Assembly: GCA_021029095.1 (NCBI GenBank)
Contig: JAJOHG010000034.1
Location: 293,042-357,041, forward strand
Direction: 5' to 3'
Source of the DNA: Phellopilus nigrolimitatus
Taxonomy: Eukaryota; Basidiomycota; Agaricomycetes; Hymenochaetales; Hymenochaetaceae
Length of the DNA: 64,000 nucleotides
The translations under genes and the position numbers were made by a program. Under the pieces are notes generated by a model. That model saw only the letters and a program-made list of their open reading frames with translations, ran no database searches and was not told the DNA's origin. Positions 56,262 to 64,000 of the stretch are shown here, piece after piece; positions within the stretch are counted from its first letter, which is position 1, and each line of letters opens with the position of its first letter.

Positions 56262-57020
56262 ATTAGTTTTACTGACTCGGATGTCATAGTCCTATGACCG
56301 ATGTCATTGCGGCTGCTGGAACGGGCAGCCAGTGCTGAACCTCCGCAGTATGCCATCGTCACCGATTACATCGCGATTTATCTACCACGTCGTCGTGCAT
56401 GTGCAAAAGAGGAAGAAAAGAAAAGAAAAGCGAAAAGTCAAGACGGCGCAGAGAAATGCCACATATGATTCGTATCGGGTTTACATTCAAGATTTGTATA
56501 ACCGTAGCAGTTTTCTACGTACTTGCGCTACCCGAAACCCGACGTATTCAGACGAGATGTCTTACTATGTAATCGCAAAATCGCTTGATGCGTTCCGGGG
56601 AATTGTCTATGTAAAACTCGTGCTTATCTGCCTCATCCATGGCTTTAACAGGCTTTTTCGGATCGAAGTTCTTTGTAACTACGTGTTTGACACAAATGCC
56701 ATAGGACATACAAGAATGAATAGGTTAGCTCTCCATGTAGTCCCTCGAGAAATTTCGCAGCTTACATCTCATGCACACCATAGGCACCTGGCTGCGCTCG
56801 GAAAAGGTAACTACTTTGACGACGAGTTTGTAACCTTGTTCTGTAACTTCCTTGGCTTCAAGGAAACAGAGTTGGTCAGCAACATGGAGTACAGCATTAC
56901 CGACCGAATTACCCACAATTGTGGATTACTTTGATAGATTCAATAGCGGGCTCCAAAACTCCAGGCTTGTCGGGCGTTGGATATTCCCATGTGCTATGTG
57001 CTGCATTTATCTCTTTAGCG
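56262..57020 (-). repeat. Unnamed dispersed repeat, copy A, with coding relic
   Basis: Starts with the word TGACTCGGATGTCATAGTCC, also present at the start of copy B. Minus-strand reading gives VLEPAIESIKVIHNCG, then DQLCFLEAKEVTEQGYKLVV, then CVKHVVTKNFDPKKPVKAMD in separate frames. Copies B and C share these in the same order. No known protein recognised; stops and frame changes indicate a dead coding region or heavy intron content. Confidence 0.55.
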
Positions 57021-57039
57021 CTTATTTCCTGAAAACGTC

Positions 57040-57230
57040 GGCATGTCTCAGGATCTGAGGCATTTCTAGTTCTGGTCGCAGACTCACTTCAATCATACTT
57101 GAAGTTGGTTCTTGAGTTTGATAACTACTTGAAATTTGTTGAGAGTCTGTGGTTCTGGGGCTACTTGCAATTGATGGAGTTCAGAGAAAAGTATGCGTTC
57201 TTATATGCACATTTCCAACCAGCAAACAGC
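57040..57230. other. Spacer between repeat copy A and tandem duplication
   Basis: No feature seen. Confidence 0.3.
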
Positions 57231-57845
57231 ACACCAGAGTCCGCCGCACGACTATCCCGGTGCACGACTGTCGCTCGCTTTGCGGAGCATACGAAAACGT
57301 GCAATGCGCCGGAGCATTGCAGTGGCGAAGCTTCGTTCCCTGGGGAACAACGTCGTATGCATTGCAGTTTGCTGTACCCTGGCGTAGGCTCGTGGCGACG
57401 CTCTCCAGCTCCATTTGAGCTTTTCTGCCTCCGTACAACAAAGCTCACGGTGGTAAGTGCAAATCAGTGGAAATCATGGCTCAGATTTTCTCCATTCGGG
57501 ATGGTAGGTGTCGATGAGCATTGCATTCTTTGCTGTCCTCCAGAATTGCACCAGAGCCCGCCTTGCGACTATCGCGGTGCACGACGGTCGCTCGCTTTGC
57601 GGAGCATACGAAAATGTGCATTGCCCCGCAGCATTGCGGTGGCGAAGCTTTGTTGTCTGGGGAGCGACGTCGTATGCGTTGCAGTTTGCTGCACCCTGGC
57701 GTAGGCTCCACTTGAGCTTTTCTGCCTCCATGCAACAAAGCTCACGGTAGTAAGTGTGAAAGCACGGCTCAGTCTTTCTCCACTTGGGATGGTGGGTATC
57801 GATGAGTATTGCATCCTTTGCTGCCCTCCCAGAATTGCACAGCAA
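57230..57845. repeat. Tandem duplication of about 290-317 bp
   Basis: Unit 1 (from about 57235) and unit 2 (from about 57553) share GGTGCACGAC, TCGCTCGCTTTGCGGAGCAT, GTTTGCTG(T/C)ACCCTGGCGTAG and TTGAGCTTTTCTGCCTCC in order; a partial third start (TTTGCTG(T/C)CCTCC(C)AGAATTGCAC) closes the array near 57840. Open frames exist on both strands in both units but with no known motif. Confidence 0.75.
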
Positions 57846-57998
57846 ATCTACAATTCAAACAATTGTGCTCGGAACCGCTGAAGCTGGTAGACAGACCTCA
57901 GGGAATATATTCTTGCTTCCAATGCGATGTTATTCGTCTCAGGAAGAAATCTAGAGTCGTAGAACACCTGTGTCATTTGGAGATCTTTCGTGGGTTTT

Positions 57999-58985
57999 TC
58001 ATGTAGAACTACGTACATAGCCGTGTGTCTTGGTTTTCCCCTCGTTCTCCCACTTCTTCTTAGTCACTAGCTTGCGCACCTCATTATCCCTCTCGTCCCA
58101 CGTCAGGTGTAGGATGATCATGCCCGGGCCAGCACACGCATAGGTATTCTGTGGAGGCGGCTCATAGTGCGAAACGCGGCGGGGTCCGCCTACATGCCGT
58201 CGGCCTCAAGGACAGCGTGCCGCATGTGCGCGCAGAAAACACGAGTGTGTGCATCGACAGCGCGCCGGGCGACGCGATGTCGAGGTGGTGGAAGAGCTAG
58301 GAACAATTTTTGTTGTCAGTACATAGACGATTGGGAATTTTTTATATGCTTTGAGTGAGTTATAAGACAGACCTCGCATTCAAAGTCGGCAGCACTCCCG
58401 CAGACGCGCGACGGTCTGATAATGTCCTGTCAAGAATATATACATGTTATGTGAATAAAGGCACAGGAAGAGACACGCTTGGCTCAGGCGTGAGCCCGCT
58501 CATGCCTACTCCGAGTCATCGATGCTCGACGGGGCGTGGATAGGTTGGCTGCATCCAGGAAACTACTCATCGGCGCAATCGAAAGCAAGTAAATGTGCAA
58601 AAGCAAATGTACGTGACAGATAAGCATGCGCATACAGCGTGCTGATAATGCTCACGACGAACTCCTTCATCACCTTCATGTTCATCGTCGTGTCCTCCGG
58701 CCCGCAGGCTGAAACGATGGAAGAGATGCTGAGCGAATGCGGGTCGAGTGCAATTTGGCGAGGACAACTTTTTATCTGGACTCGCGATCCACCGGAACGG
58801 TGCAAGGCAGACGCGACCTCGATGAGAACAACAGATGCAAGGAAGAGTGTGGGAGCATGAGCCGCCCACAGGCGTACCAGCATGGGCTCGGTGCGAGTGG
58901 CAGGCACACTCACCCGTCTCGACGTCCGCATCTGTGTTGCCCACGCCAAACAGCGCCTGCCCGGTGTCGTCGCACATTCTGCTGA
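57999..58985 (-). pseudogene. Unidentified gene fragment(s), spliced reading possible
   Basis: Minus-strand coding-like pieces with good codon use: MCDDTGQALFGVGNTDADVE (about 58980-58920), MKVMKEFVVSIISTLYAHAY (58690-58630), DIIRPSRVCGSAADFECE (58425-58372), LFHHLDIASPGALSMHT (58297-58247), then YACAGPGMIILHLTWDERDN and KKKWENEGKTKTHGYVRSST to a stop at 57999. GT and AG sites exist between some pieces, but a TAG splits the 58.2-kb part and the pieces do not all join in frame. I do not recognise the family. Could be a real gene with unusual splicing or a decaying one. Confidence 0.35.
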
Positions 58986-59014
58986 GCTGGTGCTCGGGCC
59001 TCGCCGCGGCATGA

Positions 59015-59855
59015 GTTAACTGACTCGGACTGTCATAGTCCTATGATCGATGTCATTTGCGCAGTTGGAACGTATTGAAATTTCGCCTTCGTGGCACCTG
59101 CGAAGACAACAAAAAAGCATACAAGTATCATTGAACCCACAGTAAACGCGCAAGAGATGCTACATATGCTCTGTTCGAACTCTGACTACACCAAACACAA
59201 TCAAATAAACATCGCCACATCAAGCTCACATAAGCCATATAATCTCAACAGAACGGGCAGCCAGTGCTGGAGCTCCGCGATATACGGTCCTCACCAGTTG
59301 CATCGTGATTCGTCTACGTGCGCGCGAGGCCGTTGGCGGGGCGACGAGTGGACGGTTCGGCGGACGGATCGAGGATCCGTCTCAAGAGAGCGGATCCCCT
59401 CACGTGTAGTCTCGTGACCAGCCGTCGTCGTGCATGCCATTATGCAAAAGAGGAAGAAAAGAAGGGAAAAGTCACGACGGCGCAGAGAAATGCCACATAT
59501 GATTCGTATCGGGTTTACATTCAAGACTTGTACCCTAGCTGTTTTATAAGTACTTGCGCCTGCGAAACCATGTACACCTTTTTCCCCGAGATCATCGAAT
59601 ATAACAGAGCATGCGTGCTTGCTTTCGATCGTGAACGTGCAAATTGCGGAAACGTCTGTAACGGACTCGGCTTCAACAGTCCTTGTCAGATTATTTGTCA
59701 CTACGTATATATTTGGCATAAATGTCATAGGTCATAGAATGTATAGGCTAGCTCTCCATGTAGTCCCTCGAGATATTTCATGGCTTACATCTGACACACA
59801 CAAGCTTCTTCTTGTATTTGGGACAGAAAAATGCTTTGTAGTAGAGTCTGTTAGA
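59015..59855 (-). repeat. Unnamed dispersed repeat, copy B, with coding relic
   Basis: Matches copy A at the left (TGTCATAGTCCTATGA), then GGGCAGCCAGTGCTG, GCCACATATGATTCGTATCG and TAGCTCTCCATGTAGTCCCT. Minus-strand relic YVVTNNLTRTVEAESVTDVS parallels HIVTNNLTKTVEANDKKKDF of copy C. About 120 bp of extra sequence sits at 59075-59235 compared with copy A. Confidence 0.55.
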
Positions 59856-59961
59856 GGGGTATAAATGTATTCAGCCTATTTTACCCAATATATCTATATA
59901 CTGTTATCTAGTACTATATATCATCTTGGGTTTTTCCTGATGCTGACAGCCAGTGGCAAGT

Positions 59962-60062
59962 TGTGGGATTCCCCATGGATGGGCATTCCAAAAGACCCTG
60001 AAATATGTCTGGGAAATTTCACAATTGGGCATGCCCATCAGCCATGGGATTCACATAACCAA
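59962..60062. repeat. Imperfect short inverted repeat
   Basis: Left arm GTGGGATTCCCCATGGATGG near 59965 and right arm, reversed, GTGAATCCCATGGCTGATGG ending at about 60060; possible small MITE or hairpin between repeat copies B and C. Confidence 0.4.
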
Positions 60063-60069
60063 ACAGGAC

Positions 60070-60615
60070 CCCCTTGAAAATTTGTACCCTAGCAGTTTTC
60101 CAAGTTTTTCCGCCTCCACAATCTTGGACAGACATGTTTTGAGATAATATTTTGTGTCTTCAAGTATGATTTTGATATCTTTTTCAGTGTCTGAGATGAA
60201 CATAGCGTAAAAGTCTTTTTTTTTGTCGTTTGCTTCAACAGTCTTTGTCAGATTATTTGTCACTATATGTTTGGCACAAATGTCGTAGGTCATAGAATGA
60301 CTAGGTTAGCTCTCCATGTAGTCCCCGAGATATTTTACGGCTTACATCTGAAGCAGATAACCTTCTTGTATTTGGGAGAGAAAAATGCTTTGTAGTAGAG
60401 TCGGCAACCTAGGTTATGAAGAGCCACGCCTCCAAGGAAACAGAATTGGTCACGGAGCACAGCATCACCGCTCAAATTACTCACAATAGCAGATTTCTCT
60501 GATAGATTCAATAACGGGCTCCAAGAGACCAGGGTCGTCGACTGTTGCCTCTCTCCATTTGACGTCTGCTGCAGCATTTATCTCATCGGCGGCCTCAGGC
60601 TGGAATCGTTGGTAC
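60070..60615 (-). repeat. Unnamed dispersed repeat, copy C, with longest coding relic
   Basis: Minus-strand pieces: PGLLEPVIESIREIC, LRDQFCFLGGVALHNLGCRL, YYKAFFSPKYKKVICFRC before a GTAAG donor, then CAKHIVTNNLTKTVEANDKK and FISDTEKDIKIILEDTKYYL. This copy keeps 80 codons open (60293-60051). Same order as copies A and B. Confidence 0.55.
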
Positions 60616-60924
60616 AGTGGCTCACATAAGTAATGGAACACGTGATCTCAAAGGGTTCGCTCTGTTATTTCTCGTAGAATAATTCAAATACTCTGATTTT
60701 TTTTGTGTCATATTACGACTAATATGCCCTGCAATCAATATGTAAAATTTGAAGAAAAAAGATCCAGTTGCTGGGCTGGAAATGAGGAAAGACTCCGATG
60801 GCGGTGTTCCAATTCTTTTGACCATGTGACCACTCCTCCTACTGACAGGTGTCGTTTATCCTCTCCACGATTTTCGCCACAGTGAAACTTCTTCTTTTGC
60901 CTGATCTAGCTGTCTGTGCACCAT
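60616..60924. other. Left flank of the Tc1-like transposase frame
   Basis: Should contain the left terminal inverted repeat of the Tc1 element; it could not be defined because the right end is outside the window. Confidence 0.35.
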
Positions 60925-61180
60925 ATGGCATACACCACACCCACGAAAAAGGCCCGGATTGTACTTCTTAGGCGTTCTGGAAAAACTGTTGATGAGGTGT
61001 CCGATGAGACCAAAGTTTCTCGCTCTACCGTCTCGAGGATATACTCCAGCCTTCGTGACACTCAAAAGTTCTACGAAGTAAAGCCCAAGCCAGGACGCCC
61101 GCGCAATTTTACGGATTTTGATGGACGAATTGCTGCCAGAAAGCTCGCTTCAACCGAGTACCGTGACGCCACAGATGTCC
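60925..61180 (+). pseudogene. Tc1/mariner-like transposase, N-terminal part, cut by LTR insertion
   Basis: 85 codons from ATG 60925: TKKARIVLLRRSGKTVDEVS, DETKVSRSTVSRIYSSLRDT, EVKPKPGRPRNFTDFDGRIA, KLASTEYRDATDV. This is the paired helix-turn-helix and GRPR hinge of Tc1-type transposases. The frame is broken in mid-domain at 61181, exactly where an LTR begins; the DDE catalytic domain would lie beyond the inserted element, outside the window. Confidence 0.8.
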
Positions 61181-61686
61181 TGTTACGGAGTAACAGGGTC
61201 TTGCCTAATGGAGCGAGGAGCGTGACTGTGGACAGTGATGTGACGAGTGACGTGAGGCTTGACTGTGACAAGGCGACGATGGCTATGGCAAGACTGTGAA
61301 GCGCAGAGCGCAGGACTATGAAGAGCAAGGGCGATGAATAGCAAGACTATGCTAGCTACTGAACAAGGAGGTCAAGCTGGGGCTTAAGGTCCCAGCGATG
61401 TACCTATATATACTGTGAGGCTGACTATGATGTCAGCGGAGCTATGGAGTCATGCGCAGCATGACATGAGGGGAGCGTGAGGGAAAGGCCCGTAAGGGGC
61501 GTGTACTGTGGGGCATGGAATGAGGCGGTGGAGCGTGGAGCGGGGAACGCCCAGGAGGGGCGCGTACAATGAGGAAGGGGTCAGGCCATGAACTAAGGGA
61601 AAGATAATGGAAAGGTGAAGGGCCTGACTAAGCAAGGAAGGAATGATGTAAGGGGGGTCGTGAGGTAAGCAAGGTAAGTTCTAACA
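61181..61686 (-). mobile_element. Long terminal repeat (3' LTR) of a Ty3/gypsy element
   Basis: 506 bp bounded by TGTTACGGAG (plus strand left) and CTAACA (right), i.e. TG...CA; on the element's own strand it runs TGTTAGAACTTACC to TACTCCGTAACA. A TATATATA promoter box lies at 61404-61412. A polypurine tract abuts it on the inner side. The partner LTR is outside the window. Confidence 0.8.
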
Positions 61687-61700
61687 TTACCCCCTCTTTA
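61687..61700 (-). other. Polypurine tract
   Basis: TAAAGAGGGGGTAA on the minus strand immediately upstream of the LTR start, the usual primer site for plus-strand DNA synthesis. Confidence 0.75.
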
Positions 61701-62089
61701 AGGCCGACAGTTCGCCGAAACTGTCAAAGAAAACAAAGAAAGGCGAAAAGAAAACGCAATAAGGCGAAATAAACGCCAATAAGCAGTTACAATGCGCGTG
61801 AAGGAAGTCAAAACTGAAAAGTAAAGGGAAAACTCAACAAGAAAAGGCAAAACGAGACGAGACATGACCATGCCGGATTCCGAAAATCTCCAGCCGTGAA
61901 GGTTTCTCAGCATCACCAACAAGCAGAAGGTTTCGAGCGAGCCTACAACTTCAAGAAGGGTTTAACGAAAGCAATAAAGCTCACCCAAAACGTTGGACCA
62001 GGTTTGTCAGCGTCACCTGAAAGCAGAGGGTTTCACGAATCTGTTCCCACAACGACCTCTAGTTTAACGTCATCGCGGACGTTCCGCCC
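61701..62089. other. Non-coding stretch between CCHC ORF and polypurine tract
   Basis: A-rich on the plus strand (61730-61870). No frame of note. Confidence 0.5.
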
Positions 62090-62956
62090 CTAATAATGAC
62101 GGTTCGTGTGCGGGCAGTTAGTCGAAGAGTGTCCGGGGGCGAGTCTGTCGCACCATCCGCATTGGTAGCGAATACAATCCTGTTGCCGATGTCCGTCTTG
62201 GCCGCATGTGAAGCACCTGATGACCCGAGGTGAGAACTGTGTCCGAACTCGAAGCGGAGTTGCCGTGGAGTTCTCAGGGGAATTGCGCCGGTTAAGGTGT
62301 CCTTGGATCTCCTGAGGCGACATCTGAGAGAACGGAACGTCACCCATCATGGACTGCGTGAAGGGATTGACTGCGCGCCGGAAGGGACGAGCTGTGGGTG
62401 GAGTGACTGGTGGCGATGTTCCGGCAATGAATTCATCGGGGGGTGACGGAGACGGTGATGGTGCGGCAGGAGGTGGCGGAGTCGATGGTGGAGGAACCGG
62501 AAGTCCAGGCGGAGGCGAGGTGAGATCAATGGCACCTGTGACTTCATCGATGGGAAAGCGGTCGTTCGAGGGTCGATAGTCGTCCAGGATAGCGAGTACA
62601 CCAGCATCGAGGGCTCCTTCCAAGATTTGCCGAATTTGCCGGCGAGCCGTAGACTTTGCCTTCTCGTTTTCGTCGCGCAGTTCATCGATATGTTCACCCA
62701 TACGATTGGCGATAGCGAGGTTCTGCTCGGCTTGGTCATGGGCCTTCTGCCAGCGGACGAGATCGGGCCGTTGAGAGTCTCGGATGGTTTGACTGATTGG
62801 GCTGACGAGGCCGGGATCGATGAAGACATGACGGAGGAAAGAGCGATCGTTGGCGAAGTCGAGGTTGGGCCGGTTGCCAGAGACGGGGAGCCGAGTGTGA
62901 GGTGCCGGGAGAGGATCAAAGGTGTTCAGGCGTCTCGGGGATCTCTGTGGCGGCAT
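62090..62956 (-). CDS. Gag-like protein with CCHC zinc knuckle (retrotransposon ORF)
   Basis: From ATG 62956 (MPPQRSPRRLNTF), 288 residues. A coiled segment (VRWQKAHDQAEQNLAIANRM, EHIDELRDENEKAKSTARRQ) is followed by a Pro-rich linker and a C-terminal knuckle CFTCGQDGHRQQDC (C-x2-C-x4-H-x4-C), then CGWCDRLAPGHSSTNC as a second Cys/His piece. The open frame extends without ATG to 63121 and overlaps the next ORF upstream in a different frame, so translation may need frameshifting or reinitiation. A knuckle-bearing ORF placed 3' of the integrase is unusual. Confidence 0.7.
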   Translation of the reverse strand: MPPQRSPRRLNTFDPLPAPHTRLPVSGNRPNLDFANDRSFLRHVFIDPGLVSPISQTIRDSQRPDLVRWQKAHDQAEQNLAIANRMGEHIDELRDENEKAKSTARRQIRQILEGALDAGVLAILDDYRPSNDRFPIDEVTGAIDLTSPPPGLPVPPPSTPPPPAAPSPSPSPPDEFIAGTSPPVTPPTARPFRRAVNPFTQSMMGDVPFSQMSPQEIQGHLNRRNSPENSTATPLRVRTQFSPRVIRCFTCGQDGHRQQDCIRYQCGWCDRLAPGHSSTNCPHTNRHY

Positions 62957-63272
62957 CGCGATAGACGGGGACGGGGTCGAGGTCAGGGATGAGGTCTTCT
63001 GGTGGAGCGAAGTGTACAGGTATGTTGCGTGCAAGGACGGCTCGGGATCGACGATTGATCCTGCGGCTGCGTGGGATGGATCGGAAGACGAGGTGGAGGA
63101 TTTGCTGTTCGAGGACGTCAATGCCGAGGCGGATTACGAGGCGGCGGTCGTCGGGGTAGTCGGTGTGGTCGATGATGAACTGGAGGAAGATAGGGGTGGA
63201 TTCTCCGATTTCAAGGGCGAAGGTCCAGTTGACAGAGGGTAGGTGCGGTAGGTGGAAAGGGAAGTAGGGCAT
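62916..63272 (-). CDS. Retrotransposon ORF upstream of and overlapping the CCHC ORF
   Basis: 118 codons from MPYFPFHLPHLPSVNWTFAL through LQFIIDHTDYPDDRRLVIRL to TEIPETPEHL. It overlaps the CCHC ORF by 41 bp (206 bp counting its open frame). It looks like the N-terminal part of a single gag-like product now read in two frames. No known motif. Confidence 0.5.
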   Translation of the reverse strand: MPYFPFHLPHLPSVNWTFALEIGESTPIFLQFIIDHTDYPDDRRLVIRLGIDVLEQQILHLVFRSIPRSRRINRRSRAVLARNIPVHFAPPEDLIPDLDPVPVYRDAATEIPETPEHL

Positions 63273-63304
63273 GAGACAATGGAAGTGGGAGCTGATGGAC
63301 GGTG

Positions 63305-64000
63305 TTAGAGTCGATGGGTCTTTTTATAGTCGTTGAGAAGTTTTTTCGCATTTTTGAGGTCCGATTCCTTCTGCCACGAGTTGTGGAGCGATGACCATCC
63401 TTTCCAGGACACGAGGTATTGTCTTCGGTTTTTTGGGAAGCGATGACGTAGTATTGCGTCAACCTCGTATTCTTCTTCTCCATTGACAAGGTCAGGTGGT
63501 GGCTCCGCGTGGGTAGGTCCGTGGGTATCGGTCTCCACATAACGAGTCAGGAGGGAGGCATGGAAGACGTTGTGGATTCGCCATCGGGCCGGTAGAGTCA
63601 GGCGATAAGACCATGGGGATAGCACGTCCTTGATTTCGAAGGGGCCTTCGCGTTTAGGGGACAATTTCTTGTATGGAGAGGCGATGTCAAGGTTCCGGGC
63701 TTCTAGCCAAACTTTCTCCCCTTTCTTGAAGGGTGTGAAATTCCGAGTCATGCGGGCAGCCATGTGCATGTGAGCAAGCTCATGCGCAGCAAGTGCTTCT
63801 TCTCGGAGGGCTTTAAGGGAGCGAAGGCGTTCTTCTACCGAGGGGTGATCGGAGTTGGGGTCTGCAGCAGGGATGGCGATTGGTTCGTACCCCATAAGGA
63901 GTGAGAATGGAGAGCGTTTTGTGGCAGAATGTTCACGCTGATTGTGTGCGAACTCGATATCAGGCAGGTGATCAGCCCAGGTTTCGGGATGGCGTCCACA
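63305..64000 (-). CDS. Pol polyprotein end: integrase C-terminus and chromodomain
   Basis: Continues beyond the right edge. Upstream part (64000-63890) reads HPETWADHLPDIEFAHNQRE and SATKRSPFSLLMGYEPIAIP, the end of the integrase core; then KKGEKVWLEARNL, KKLSPKREGPFEIKDVLSP, LPARWRIHNVFHASLLTRYV and a chromodomain EYEVDAILRHRF with YLVSWKGWSSLHNSWQKESDL. These define a chromovirus-type Ty3/gypsy element. The chromodomain targets integration to modified chromatin in the family. Confidence 0.9.
   Translation of the reverse strand, partial: CGRHPETWADHLPDIEFAHNQREHSATKRSPFSLLMGYEPIAIPAADPNSDHPSVEERLRSLKALREEALAAHELAHMHMAARMTRNFTPFKKGEKVWLEARNLDIASPYKKLSPKREGPFEIKDVLSPWSYRLTLPARWRIHNVFHASLLTRYVETDTHGPTHAEPPPDLVNGEEEYEVDAILRHRFPKNRRQYLVSWKGWSSLHNSWQKESDLKNAKKLLNDYKKTHRL

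Larger units (their letters stand above)
61181..64000 (-). mobile_element. Ty3/gypsy chromodomain retrotransposon, 3' half
   Basis: Minus-strand order: end of pol (integrase C-terminus plus chromodomain), two overlapping ORFs including a CCHC zinc-knuckle ORF, polypurine tract, LTR. Protease, reverse transcriptase, RNase H, integrase core and 5' LTR lie to the right of the window. Confidence 0.85.

Noticed and set aside
1..64000. tRNA genes, rRNA and CRISPR arrays
   Set aside because: Scanned by eye for GGTTCGA-type B boxes and regular spacers; the hits found lay inside coding exons or lacked a cloverleaf. A covariance-model scan would be decisive.

Overview
This is a nuclear genomic window from a filamentous fungus, almost certainly a basidiomycete (Agaricomycetes). 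Genes carry many short GT-AG introns of about 45-80 bp, spliced reading frames are needed to recover every larger protein, spacing is tight on both strands, and the gene content fits (CBM1-linked CE16 esterase, basidiomycete-type BTB protein, chromodomain Ty3/gypsy element, Tc1 transposase). No tRNA, rRNA or CRISPR array was found by eye.

Left part (1-20 kb): the start of CCT8 (chaperonin theta) on the minus strand; beside it a nuclear Zn2Cys6-like gene whose first exon is a copied piece of CCT8; a proline/lysine-rich nuclear protein; a short MLKL-like four-helix gene ended next to a MITE; CMC4 (mitochondrial CX9C protein); a D-2-hydroxyacid dehydrogenase with a probable frameshift; a two-domain soluble ABC ATPase; an RGG-tailed protein; a membrane protein with internal repeats; and a bacterial-type mannose-1-phosphate guanylyltransferase with a coiled-coil N-terminal extension.

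Middle part (20-44 kb): a small Ser/Thr-rich gene present twice in inverted orientation about 10 kb apart; a CBM1-CE16 acetyl esterase; ER glucosidase II alpha (GH31) with a probable frameshift; a mitochondrial class III CoA-transferase; two coiled-coil nuclear-type proteins fired from one divergent region; ELP1, the Elongator scaffold; a decayed second copy of the MLKL-like gene; and a BTB/POZ protein.

Right part (44-64 kb): a gene-poor, repeat-rich zone. Three diverged copies of a SAP-domain gene (one still with a zinc-finger tail) lie in tandem, followed by an intact SAP-domain gene. Then come a MITE-like element, three copies of an unnamed degenerate repeat with coding relics, a tandem 300-bp duplication, and finally a Tc1-like transposase split by the 3' half of a chromodomain Ty3/gypsy element that runs off the right edge.

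Housekeeping functions (protein folding, tRNA modification, ER glycan trimming, sugar-nucleotide supply, mitochondrial proteins) sit in the first two thirds and do not form an obvious cluster or pathway. The accessory right third is dominated by duplication and transposon activity. Exon coordinates were worked out by hand; for nine genes the exon lengths sum to a multiple of three, which supports the models.
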